Part shown: piece after piece, positions 21,521 through 30,441 of the stretch
Position numbering within the stretch: position 1 is the first letter of the stretch
Layout: every line of letters begins with the position of its first letter
Assembly: GCA_021186555.1 (NCBI GenBank)
Contig: JAJKFL010000039.1
Span: 37,676,733 to 37,740,732, forward strand
Reading direction: 5' to 3'
Length of the DNA stretch: 64,000 bases
Source of the DNA: Reticulitermes speratus
Lineage: Eukaryota > Arthropoda > Insecta > Blattodea > Rhinotermitidae
The notes under the pieces: model-generated
Database searches by the model: none
What the model saw: the letters and a program-made list of their open reading frames with translations, nothing else
Told to the model about the DNA's origin: nothing
Translations under genes and position numbers: made by a program

Positions 21521-22460
21521 TTTCCAATTCATTATTCTCTAATCATATCAGCTGATGGTATAGTACCAGAGCTGCTGAAGCATTATTGAATAAGAACAGG
21601 CAATAGTTACAACACTAATAACAACAAATATATCATCAGCTTCAGGTTCATGACAATTTTGATCATTTTAGGTTATACTCTATTGGCACGCCACACTGCA
21701 GTATTGTCACGATGGCCCTGTTCTGCTCTTATAAGTTATGTTCTGTCATTGTACCACTCCTTATAGTATTGTGATGATACACTAAACAGCTTTATTGTCT
21801 GAAAACATGTGTGGGGGCTACCCACATGCATCAATCTCTCCGCTTCCCGCAACAGCACCGGGAAGGGAGAACGCGGTACACACGCCGCGGCAGCTTCTCC
21901 GCTCACAGCCAACCAACCAACCAACCAAAGTGCTAACTAAGGGCGGAGACTTGCGCGGAGCGCAAGTCGACGTCCCTTGATCTGTTTAGCCATACCTGCG
22001 TTTTACCGCATTGCTGGACTCAATAACAGACTCTTAATTCTGAACTGGGGATTTTGCTTACGCTAACAAATTTAGGGTCTCGATTAAGTCGGGACCAGGC
22101 ATACCAAAAGCTAAAGCTCTAAGAGCGTATACTTTTTCCAAGTGGGGGGAATACTTTGGTTGGGTGGCTCTCTGGGATTTGAACCCAGAGTGGCATTTTC
22201 ACGAATAATTTCACAAAAATTCAAAACCTACAAACGAATAATTTAGTCCTACCGGGGGGTGGGGGGGTGCGGGCCGTGCCCCGGCTTTGTGTTATACCCT
22301 GGCATTCACCTTACAACTGAGGAAAATCACGGAAAACCTCAGTCAGGGTATTTGGAATGCGCCTAATTTTAGGTGCAGTGTCTGTTGGCCACTAAGGGCC
22401 TCGACACATTCACTGACCCATCCCCGTAGCTTGCGCTAGACGGACTGGGTCAGCCCTCGG

Positions 22461-25118
22461 TCAGCGCAGATATCTGCCGAGTTGCTGAGTTAAGGGGTTC
22501 CCCACACCAGCCAACCTAGAGTCGAAGCTCTCGGTTAGAACTCTGATGTGATCAGCAAAGAGAGGAACTCCCAAATCCTCGTGAATTTGCACGCTACTCA
22601 TGTACCAAGGTGCACCAGTAGCAATGCGAAGACACTTGGATTGAAGAACCTGCAGCTTTCTGAGGTGGGTGCAGGCAGCAGACCTCCAAATGGGGCACGC
22701 ATAGTCCATCATGGGCCGTATGAGCTGCTTATACAGCAGAACCCCGTTCCTGATGGACAGGCCGCTTCTCCTGTGAAGGAGAGAGCTAAGCAGACCCAGT
22801 CGTTGGGCTGCTTTCTTCTTGACCTGGACGATGTGAGGCGACCAGGTCATCCGTGTATCAAGGATCACTCCCAGATAACGGGCTGTGTCTACCCACTGGA
22901 TTGGCTCTCCTAGGAACTGCACCGGTCGAGGCTTGGAGGACCTCCACCCTGCCTTCGCAAAGAGCATAGCATTGCTCTTTGAGACATTGATGGCGATCCT
23001 CCACGCCTTCAACCATCTCTCTAGATCACTGAGGTATGCTTCTAGGTAGCTAACAAGCAGAGCCGGGCTGCTGGACGTGGCAATGATTGCCGTGTCATCC
23101 GCGTACAATGCCAGCTCGACGTGGCGGGAAGGGACGGGCATGTCATTGACATACAGACTGAACAAGACAGGAGAGATTAGTCCCCCCTGTGCTACGCCAG
23201 CCCGCATGCCACGACGGGAGGATATGGCCGTTTGGAAGGACGCTTCGAACGTCCTGTTGTAAAGGTAGGAGGATATGGTTTTGACCAGGTAGGAGGGGAA
23301 GTTAAGGGCCGTAAGCTTGAAAAGGAGACCGTCGACCCAAACAGTGTCGAAAGCCTTAGCCACGTCGAGAAAGACTGCGCCTGTTAGCCGCTTCTCACCA
23401 AAGTTTCTGGTCACCCTTTCGACAAGGCGGGCTAGCTGGAGAGAGGTGCTATGTTTGGGTCTGAATCCAAACTGCTCGTCTCGCAGAAGCCCGCGCCCGC
23501 TTACTTCACTTAAGATCCTACTAAGTAGGATCTTCTCGAACAACTTGCCGATGGTGTCCAGAAGACTTATGGGACGATAGGAAGAGGGAAGCGCTGGGTC
23601 CTTCCCGGGTTTCAGTATGGAGACAATGCGGGCATGTTTCCACACCGATGGGAAGTACTGCGCTAGGAGAGCAGCGTTGAATATGGCAACAAGGAGAGAG
23701 ACAGCTCGCTGCGGAAGGTGCTTCAGTGCCCTGTTCGGTATACCGTTTGGGCCCGGAGCCTTGCTGGCCTTGAGACCCCGGATAGCATCCTGGACCTCCA
23801 CGGGGTTGGTTAACTTGGGCTCGCTTGCAGGTGCATAAGAGTATGCTTGCAGCGCCTCGTCAACCATCTCAATTACTGCCGGATCCGACGGGTCGTTTAC
23901 CGGCTGAAACTGAGCCTCAAGACTGTCCGCCAGGGCTTCGGCTTTCTCAGAGTCTGAGAGAGCAAGCCCGCCCTGCGTGGCCAGGGGTGGAGAGGGAGTG
24001 GGCACTCTCATCACCCGCTTTGTCATCTTCCACAGCGATTGGTCCTCGGGATCTAGGCTTTCCAGTGTGGCACCCCACTGCTCATTCCGCCACTCGTTTA
24101 GCTGGTGGGTCACCGACCGCTGAAGGCGGTTGACCTCAGCTTTTAGAGCAGGGTCCCTGGTGGTTTGCCACTGCCTCCTCAACCGGTTTTTCAGGCGTAT
24201 TTCATCCTGTATACGTGCCGGTATTGGGGGCCGCGGGTCGTCACGAGGGCGTCTCCGGGGGGCCGACGCTGCTAGTGCCTCAGTGATGGCGCTGGACACT
24301 TCCTCCACACACGTGTCGATTTCAACCCCGCTACGGAGTTTCGGGATGGACGGAAGGCTGTCCTCCAGGCAGGCCTGGAATTTGACCCAGTCGGTCCGTC
24401 TGAAGTCCGGGCGGTCCGGTAGGTTAAGAAAGGATGATCGACATTTAGTGTCGATCAGTACAGGCAAGTGATCTGAGCTAAGTGCAGAGCACGTTGTCAG
24501 ATGCACTGGGATGACTAGGTTTTTAGTGATTACTATGTCTAGGACATCAGGAGTACAAGAGGGATTGTATGGGATAGTGGTGGGAGTTTCCGGCCCATAA
24601 ATCAAACACGAATGATCGTTGGCGTAATCACGAAGGTGCCTGCCCCTTGTCGTGATTAGCCTCGAGTTCCAGTCCACGTGCTTGGCGTTCAGGTCCCCCG
24701 CCATGAGGACGGGAAGCCCTCCGCTCAAGCACGCAGACAAATCCGCTTCGATTAGGGGCCGGCAAGGCGAAAGGTAAGCCGCCAGGATTTTCAGTGGTCC
24801 ACTTGCCAACATAACATGTATGGCAGTTGCCTCCAACTGGGTCAGGCCAGGGATGGGTAAAGCGTAGTGATCTATACCCCGGCGGACCAGTATAGCTGTT
24901 CCGCCGCCCTCGGTGGGCCGGTCTGTACGGTGGCAAACATAGTTTGCGAGCCGAAAGACTTGCCCTGATCTGAGATGGGTTTCAGTTAGGAGGCATATGT
25001 CAACCCCGTGTTTACCAAGGAAGTGGTCCAGCTCCATCTTTCTGCCGCGCACGCCATCGGCGTTCCAGCAGGCCAGCCGTAGTGCCCTCACACTGTGAGC
25101 CTTAGGGTGTGCTACCAT
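22461..25118 (-). CDS. LINE copy 1 ORF2: endonuclease-reverse transcriptase, 885 aa
   Basis: Intact. The N-terminal APE-type endonuclease covers residues ~14-220 (WNADGVRG, LLTETHL, AGDLNAKHVDWNS, SSDHLPV). RT covers ~450-740, with KAPGPNGIPNRAL, SILKPGKDPALPSSYRPISL, FLDVAKAFDTVW and the catalytic YADD near 672-675. A C-terminal CPIWRSAA...LQSKCLRIATGAPW region follows. There is no RNase H, as in Jockey. It starts at ATG 25118, 17 nt inside the end of ORF1. An open frame this long suggests recent retrotransposition. Confidence 0.95.
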   Translation of the reverse strand: MVAHPKAHSVRALRLACWNADGVRGRKMELDHFLGKHGVDICLLTETHLRSGQVFRLANYVCHRTDRPTEGGGTAILVRRGIDHYALPIPGLTQLEATAIHVMLASGPLKILAAYLSPCRPLIEADLSACLSGGLPVLMAGDLNAKHVDWNSRLITTRGRHLRDYANDHSCLIYGPETPTTIPYNPSCTPDVLDIVITKNLVIPVHLTTCSALSSDHLPVLIDTKCRSSFLNLPDRPDFRRTDWVKFQACLEDSLPSIPKLRSGVEIDTCVEEVSSAITEALAASAPRRRPRDDPRPPIPARIQDEIRLKNRLRRQWQTTRDPALKAEVNRLQRSVTHQLNEWRNEQWGATLESLDPEDQSLWKMTKRVMRVPTPSPPLATQGGLALSDSEKAEALADSLEAQFQPVNDPSDPAVIEMVDEALQAYSYAPASEPKLTNPVEVQDAIRGLKASKAPGPNGIPNRALKHLPQRAVSLLVAIFNAALLAQYFPSVWKHARIVSILKPGKDPALPSSYRPISLLDTIGKLFEKILLSRILSEVSGRGLLRDEQFGFRPKHSTSLQLARLVERVTRNFGEKRLTGAVFLDVAKAFDTVWVDGLLFKLTALNFPSYLVKTISSYLYNRTFEASFQTAISSRRGMRAGVAQGGLISPVLFSLYVNDMPVPSRHVELALYADDTAIIATSSSPALLVSYLEAYLSDLERWLKAWRIAINVSKSNAMLFAKAGWRSSKPRPVQFLGEPIQWVDTARYLGVILDTRMTWSPHIVQVKKKAAQRLGLLSSLLHRRSGLSIRNGVLLYKQLIRPMMDYACPIWRSAACTHLRKLQVLQSKCLRIATGAPWYMSSVQIHEDLGVPLFADHIRVLTESFDSRLAGVGNPLTQQLGRYLR

Positions 25119-25595
25119 ATTCAGCTACAAAAAGGATAACAATTTTCAGGACAGCCCGCGAGCGTGCTGCGCCTGAAGGGAGGGAGGGTACCGCTGTGAG
25201 GAGCCGCCGTGTCAGCTCTACACACGCGTGTACAGGAAGGTTGTCGAGCAGATCAGAGATCTCCTCGATTGGAGACGGGTTAGGTGGTGGGATGGGGGTA
25301 GGATTAGGCTTGTTAGGTTGAGGCGATGGTTTACCAGTCATCGCCTGCTTCTTCGTTGGGGCCTGTTGAGGGGCCGCAACGGCAGGTTGGGTAGCCTGAA
25401 CCCTTTTCCTGCTTGAGGTCGCTTTGCCCGTTTGAGGGGCCGCGGCCGGTTTGGGGATAGGTACAGGTTGCGGAGGGATGGTGGGTTTTACTACCCGCCC
25501 CCCTCGCACCACATGAGACCACTCAGGGCCTAAACTCTTCTGCTCAGCAGAAGGCTCGGCGCGGGTCACTTGCGCTGAAGCCGAGCGACCGGTTA
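25102..25595 (-). pseudogene. LINE copy 1 ORF1, 5'-truncated gag-like protein
   Basis: Only the C-terminal ~164 codons remain, from VTGRSASAQVTRAEPSAEQK to VAEYGSTP. They form a Pro/Lys-rich linker followed by a short helical end (EISDLLDNLPVHACVELTRR). No CCHC knuckles are seen in the retained part. The open frame continues through the target duplication into the neighbouring LINE tail by chance. Confidence 0.8.
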
Positions 25596-26155
25596 CTCCG
25601 CTCACAGCCAACCAACCAACCAAAGTGCTAACTAAGGGCGGAGACTTGCGCGGAGCGCAAGTCGACGTCCCTTGATCTGTTTAGCCATACCTGCGTTTTA
25701 CCGCATTGCTGGACTCAATAACAGACTCTTAATTCTGAACTGGGGATTTTGCTTACGCTAACAAATTTAGGGTCTCGATTAAGTCGGGACCAGGCATACC
25801 AAAAGCTAAAGCTCTAAGAGCGTATACTTTTTCCAAGTGGGGGGAATACTTTGGTTGGGTGGCTCTCTGGGATTTGAACCCAGAGTGGCATTTTCACGAA
25901 TAATTTCACAAAAATTCAAAACCTACAAACGAATAATTTAGTCCTACCGGGGGGTGGGGGGGTGCGGGCCGTGCCCCGGCTTTGTGTTATACCCTGGCAT
26001 TCACCTTACAACTGAGGAAAATCACGGAAAACCTCAGTCAGGGTATTCGGAATGCGCCTAATTTTAGGTGCAGTGTCTGTTGGCCACTAAGGGCCTCGAC
26101 ACATTCACTGACCCATCCCCGTAGCTTGCGCTAGACGGACTGGGTCAGCCCTCGG

Positions 26156-28813
26156 TCAGCGCAGATATCTGCCGAGTTGCTGAGTTAAGGGGTTCCCCAC
26201 ACCAGCCAACCTAGAGTCGAAGCTCTCGGTTAGAACTCTGATGTGATCAGCAAAGAGAGGAACTCCCAAATCCTCGTGAATTTGCACGCTACTCATGTAC
26301 CAAGGTGCACCAGTAGCAATGCGAAGACACTTGGATTGAAGAACCTGCAGCTTTCTGAGGTGGGTGCAGGCAGCAGACCTCCAAATGGGGCACGCATAGT
26401 CCATCATGGGCCGTATGAGCTGCTTATACAGCAGAACCCCGTTCCTGATGGACAGGCCGCTTCTCCTGTGAAGGAGAGAGCTAAGCAGACCCAGTCGTTG
26501 GGCTGCTTTCTTCTTGACCTGGACGATGTGAGGCGACCAGGTCATCCGTGTATCAAGGATCACTCCCAGATAACGGGCTGTGTCTACCCACTGGATTGGC
26601 TCTCCTAGGAACTGCACCGGTCGAGGCTTGGAGGACCTCCACCCTGCCTTCGCAAAGAGCATAGCATTGCTCTTTGAGACATTGATGGCGATCCTCCACG
26701 CCTTCAACCATCTCTCTAGATCACTGAGGTATGCTTCTAGGTAGCTAACAAGCAGAGCCGGGCTGCGGGACGTGGCAATGATTGCCGTGTCATCCGCGTA
26801 CAATGCCAGCTCGACGTGGCGGGAAGGGACGGGCATGTCATTGACATACAGACTGAACAAGACAGGAGAGATTAGTCCCCCCTGTGCTACGCCAGCCCGC
26901 ATGCCACGACGGGAGGATATGGCCGTTTGGAAGGACGCTTCGAACGTCCTGTTGTAAAGGTAGGAGGATATGGTTTTGACCAGGTAGGAGGGGAAGTTAA
27001 GGGCCGTAAGCTTGAAAAGGAGACCGTCGACCCAGACAGTGTCGAAAGCCTTAGCCACGTCGAGAAAGACTGCGCCTGTTAGCCGCTTCTCACCAAAGTT
27101 TCTGGTCACCCTTTCGACAAGGCGGGCTAGCTGGAGAGAGGTGCTATGTTTGGGTCTGAATCCAAACTGCTCGTCTCGCAGAAGCCCGCGCCCGCTTACT
27201 TCACTTAAGATCCTACTAAGTAGGATCTTCTCGAACAACTTGCCGATGGTGTCCAGAAGACTTATGGGACGATAGGAAGAGGGAAGCGCTGGGTCCTTCC
27301 CGGGTTTCAGTATGGAGACAATGCGGGCATGTTTCCACACCGATGGGAAGTACTGCGCTAGGAGAGCAGCGTTGAATATGGCAACAAGGAGAGAGACAGC
27401 TCGCTGCGGAAGGTGCTTCAGTGCCCTGTTCGGTATACCGTTTGGGCCCGGAGCCTTGCTGGCCTTGAGACCCCGGATAGCATCCTGGACCTCCACGGGG
27501 TTGGTTAACTTGGGCTCGCTTGCAGGTGCATAAGAGTATGCTTGCAGCGCCTCGTCAACCATCTCAATTACTGCCGGATCCGACGGGTCGTTTACCGGCT
27601 GAAACTGAGCCTCAAGACTGTCCGCCAGGGCTTCGGCTTTCTCAGAGTCTGAGAGAGCAAGCCCGCCCTGCGTGGCCAGGGGTGGAGAGGGAGTGGGCAC
27701 TCTCATCACCCGCTTTGTCATCTTCCACAGCGATTGGTCCTCGGGATCTAGGCTTTCCAGTGTGGCACCCCACTGCTCATTCCGCCACTCGTTTAGCTGG
27801 TGGGTCACCGACCGCTGAAGGCGGTTGACCTCAGCTTTTAGAGCAGGGTCCCTGGTGGTTTGCCACTGCCTCCTCAACCGGTTTTTCAGGCGTATTTCAT
27901 CCTGTATACGTGCCGGTATTGGGGGCCGCGGGTCGTCACGAGGGCGTCTCCGGGGGGCCGACGCTGCTAGTGCCTCAGTGATGGCGCTGGACACTTCCTC
28001 CACACACGTGTCGATTTCAACCCCGCTACGGAGTTTCGGGATGGACGGAAGGCTGTCCTCCAGGCAGGCCTGGAATTTGACCCAGTCGGTCCGTCTGAAG
28101 TCCGGGCGGTCCGGTAGGTTAAGAAAGGATGATCGACATTTAGTGTCGATCAGTACAGGCAAGTGATCTGAGCTAAGTGCAGAGCACGTTGTCAGATGCA
28201 CTGGGATGACTAGGTTTTTAGTGATTACTATGTCTAGGACATCAGGAGTACAAGAGGGATTGTATGGGATAGTGGTGGGAGTTTCCGGCCCATAAATCAA
28301 ACACGAATGATCGTTGGCGTAATCACGAAGGTGCCTGCCCCTTGTCGTGATTAGCCTCGAGTTCCAGTCCACGTGCTTGGCGTTCAGGTCCCCCGCCATG
28401 AGGACGGGAAGCCCTCCGCTCAAGCACGCAGACAAATCCGCTTCGATTAGGGGCCGGCAAGGCGAAAGGTAAGCCGCCAGGATTTTCAGTGGTCCACTTG
28501 CCAACATAACATGTATGGCAGTTGCCTCCAACTGGGTCAGGCCAGGGATGGGTAAAGCGTAGTGATCTATACCCCGGCGGACCAGTATAGCTGTTCCGCC
28601 GCCCTCGGTGGGCCGGTCTGTACGGTGGCAAACATAGTTTGCGAGCCGAAAGACTTGCCCTGATCTGAGATGGGTTTCAGTTAGGAGGCATATGTCAACC
28701 CCGTGTTTACCAAGGAAGTGGTCCAGCTCCATCTTTCTGCCGCGCACGCCATCGGCGTTCCAGCAGGCCAGCCGTAGTGCCCTCACACTGTGAGCCTTAG
28801 GGTGTGCTACCAT
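26156..28813 (-). CDS. LINE copy 2 ORF2: endonuclease-reverse transcriptase, 885 aa
   Basis: Same architecture as copy 1. The only amino-acid difference I see is Arg for Ser shortly after the catalytic YADD (ATSRSPALL versus ATSSSPALL). It is intact from ATG to stop. Confidence 0.95.
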   Translation of the reverse strand: MVAHPKAHSVRALRLACWNADGVRGRKMELDHFLGKHGVDICLLTETHLRSGQVFRLANYVCHRTDRPTEGGGTAILVRRGIDHYALPIPGLTQLEATAIHVMLASGPLKILAAYLSPCRPLIEADLSACLSGGLPVLMAGDLNAKHVDWNSRLITTRGRHLRDYANDHSCLIYGPETPTTIPYNPSCTPDVLDIVITKNLVIPVHLTTCSALSSDHLPVLIDTKCRSSFLNLPDRPDFRRTDWVKFQACLEDSLPSIPKLRSGVEIDTCVEEVSSAITEALAASAPRRRPRDDPRPPIPARIQDEIRLKNRLRRQWQTTRDPALKAEVNRLQRSVTHQLNEWRNEQWGATLESLDPEDQSLWKMTKRVMRVPTPSPPLATQGGLALSDSEKAEALADSLEAQFQPVNDPSDPAVIEMVDEALQAYSYAPASEPKLTNPVEVQDAIRGLKASKAPGPNGIPNRALKHLPQRAVSLLVAIFNAALLAQYFPSVWKHARIVSILKPGKDPALPSSYRPISLLDTIGKLFEKILLSRILSEVSGRGLLRDEQFGFRPKHSTSLQLARLVERVTRNFGEKRLTGAVFLDVAKAFDTVWVDGLLFKLTALNFPSYLVKTISSYLYNRTFEASFQTAISSRRGMRAGVAQGGLISPVLFSLYVNDMPVPSRHVELALYADDTAIIATSRSPALLVSYLEAYLSDLERWLKAWRIAINVSKSNAMLFAKAGWRSSKPRPVQFLGEPIQWVDTARYLGVILDTRMTWSPHIVQVKKKAAQRLGLLSSLLHRRSGLSIRNGVLLYKQLIRPMMDYACPIWRSAACTHLRKLQVLQSKCLRIATGAPWYMSSVQIHEDLGVPLFADHIRVLTESFDSRLAGVGNPLTQQLGRYLR

Positions 28814-29290
28814 ATTCAGCTACAAAAAGGATAACAATTTTCAGGACAGCCCGCGAGCGTGCTGCGCCTGAAGGGAGGGAGGGTACCGCTGTGAGGAGCC
28901 GCCGTGTCAGCTCTACACACGCGTGTACAGGAAGGTTGTCGAGCAGATCAGAGATCTCCTCGATTGGAGACGGGTTAGGTGGTGGGATGGGGGTAGGATT
29001 AGGCTTGTTAGGTTGAGGCGATGGTTTACCAGTCATCGCCTGCTTCTTCGTTGGGGCCTGTTGAGGGGCCGCAACGGCAGGTTGGGTAGCCTGAACCCTT
29101 TTCCTGCTTGAGGTCGCTTTGCCCGTTTGAGGGGCCGCGGCCGGTTTGGGGATAGGTACAGGTTGCGGAGGGATGGTGGGTTTTACTACCCGCCCCCCTC
29201 GCACCACATGAGACCACTCAGGGCCTAAACTCTTCTGCTCAGCAGAAGGCTCGGCGCGGGTCACTTGCGCTGAAGCCGAGCGACCGGTTA
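28797..29290 (-). pseudogene. LINE copy 2 ORF1, 5'-truncated
   Basis: Identical in extent to the copy 1 fragment and truncated at the same codon. It overlaps the ORF2 start by 17 nt. Confidence 0.8.
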
Positions 29291-29606
29291 CTCCGCTCAC
29301 AGCAACAACAGGCAGCAAAGTCGTTCAGCCGACTCCGCCCACTGGCCACGGATTGGCGCACAGCGGGTGCTGTCAGCTAGCCAATCACGGAACAGCTTAG
29401 TCCCATGTCCAGTGGTATAAATATATGGCCGAACGACACCGAGCTTCATTCCGTCGGCAGCATCGGAGCAAGCCAGTCGCAAGACAACAAAGGAGAGCAC
29501 TTACACACACTCGTTGTACATACTTTGATTGAAGAATATATTGACTATTTATATGTGGATGCTGTGTAATCCTTTCTAGCAATAGAAATCCTGCCAGTAT
29601 CCCACA

Positions 29607-29625
29607 TATATTGGTGACCCACGAC
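29607..29625 (+). other. Gypsy primer-binding site
   Basis: After the LTR end and a 5-nt spacer comes tggtgaccc (29612-29620). It matches the 3' end complement of a tRNA ending GGGTCACCA (tRNA-Trp-like). The match weakens after nine bases. The same site is at 61397-61405. Confidence 0.6.
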
Positions 29626-29658
29626 GAACAGACGCTACGGACGTTTTCCTCCCTAGAC

Positions 29659-30441
29659 ATGACGGAAAGCAGCGAGGACACCCAGGGAGCGGCACTCTAC
29701 CGTGTTGCTGTGCGTCTACCACCCTTCTGGCCGGACCGACCAGCCCTGTGGTTCGCCCAGGCCGAGGCGCAGTTCGACCTGGCAGGCATCACGCGCCAGA
29801 AGACCAAATTTAGCTACGTGGTCTCGCAACTGCACCAACAACACGCGGCTGAGGTCGAAGACCTAATCACCTCGCCACCGGAGGAAGAGCCATACCACCG
29901 GCTTAAATCAGAGTTGATGCGAAGGCTATCCACCTCACGTGAACAACGCGTGCGGCAACTCCTCTCCCACGAGGAAATGGGGGACAGGAAGCCTTCGCAG
30001 TTCCTGCGACACCTAAAGGCCCTCGCGCCTGACGTGCCCGATGATTTTCTTCGGACCATCTGGGCCAGCCGGCTCCCACCGCACGTCCAAGCCATACTCG
30101 CTGGCCAAACAGAAGGCAGCCTGGACTCGGCCTCGCAACTGGCAGACAGAATTTGCGAGGTCGCCCCTCAACCAGTCACAGCGAGTATCACCCCAGCTCC
30201 ATCTACCCCCGACAACGCCGCACTCTTGGAGCGCATTGAGGAGCTGTCACGCCAGGTGGCCGCCCTCCGAGCCACTCCTAACCGTGGGCGCTCGAAATCA
30301 AGACAACGTCATCGCCGCTCGGACCGCAGCTCATCTGCCAGTCACGACACGTGCTGGTACCACAGGAAATTTGGGGACAAAGCCCAAAAATGCACGCTTC
30401 CGTGTTCCCGCAGCCAGGGAAACACCAACAGCGGACGTTAA
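29659..30441 (+). CDS. Gypsy Gag, 260 aa (unit 1 copy)
   Basis: Starts at [10 protein letters not shown]; an upstream non-ATG extension is open to 29611. It carries the capsid-like block [20 protein letters not shown] and ends in a zinc-knuckle-like [18 protein letters not shown]. The frame is intact and the protein is the same in the unit 2 copy. The pol frame overlaps its end by 91 nt in the -1 frame. Confidence 0.9.
   Translation: MTESSEDTQGAALYRVAVRLPPFWPDRPALWFAQAEAQFDLAGITRQKTKFSYVVSQLHQQHAAEVEDLITSPPEEEPYHRLKSELMRRLSTSREQRVRQLLSHEEMGDRKPSQFLRHLKALAPDVPDDFLRTIWASRLPPHVQAILAGQTEGSLDSASQLADRICEVAPQPVTASITPAPSTPDNAALLERIEELSRQVAALRATPNRGRSKSRQRHRRSDRSSSASHDTCWYHRKFGDKAQKCTLPCSRSQGNTNSGR

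Larger units (their letters stand above)
1..21809. repeat. Left copy of the ~39-40 kb tandem segmental duplication
   Basis: This stretch aligns base for base with 40379-60988. The offset is 40378 at the left edge, 39550 after a LINE insertion present only here, about 39579 near 14-15 kb, about 39242 after a 26-bp minisatellite contraction, and 39179 at the Gypsy insertion. Identity is about 97% over the first 3.6 kb, nearly perfect from 3.6 to 12.7 kb, and about 98-99% around P450 exons 1 and 2. It includes the last exon of one P450 unit and exons 1-3 of the next, so the repeated unit is a whole gene plus spacer. The outer boundaries lie outside the window. Confidence 0.95.
21910..25595 (-). 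mobile_element. Jockey-superfamily LINE, copy 1 (5'-truncated in ORF1)
   Basis: On the minus strand: partial ORF1, overlapping ORF2, a ~0.5-kb 3' UTR and a (TTGG)n tail (seen as ccaaccaaccaacc at 21910). The flanks are the 13-bp target duplication ctccgctcacagc (21897-21909 and 25596-25608). The 3' UTR contains a perfect tRNA T-arm-like hairpin at 22170-22190. It is nearly identical to copy 2 and truncated at the same base. Confidence 0.92.
25609..29290 (-). mobile_element. Jockey-superfamily LINE, copy 2 (tandem with copy 1)
   Basis: Same orientation, same 5' truncation point and same flanking 13-bp repeat (25596-25608 and 29291-29303) as copy 1. It has one TTGG unit fewer and only a handful of substitutions over ~3.68 kb. 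The head-to-tail pair shares the middle target duplication. Confidence 0.92.
21810..29606 (+). repeat. 5' LTR, split by two LINEs
   Basis: LTR parts are 21810-21909 and 29304-29606. Together they equal the intact 403-bp LTR of unit 2 (60989-61391). The LTR promoter TATA-like tataaatat lies at 29416-29424, now separated from the upstream LTR part by about 7.4 kb of LINE sequence. Confidence 0.92.

Noticed and set aside
22548-25416. Multiple plus-strand open frames across the LINEs (e.g. 121, 113 and 102 codons)
   Set aside because: Antisense shadows of LINE ORF1/ORF2, repeated identically in the second LINE.
25102-25623. 173-codon ORF1 with Met at 25623 (MVGWLAVSG)
   Set aside because: The first ~10 codons come from the neighbouring LINE tail and target duplication; the real element starts at 25595 inside ORF1.
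29611-29658. Gag start upstream at 29611
   Set aside because: That position is TTG within the primer-binding site; the first ATG in frame with good context is 29659.
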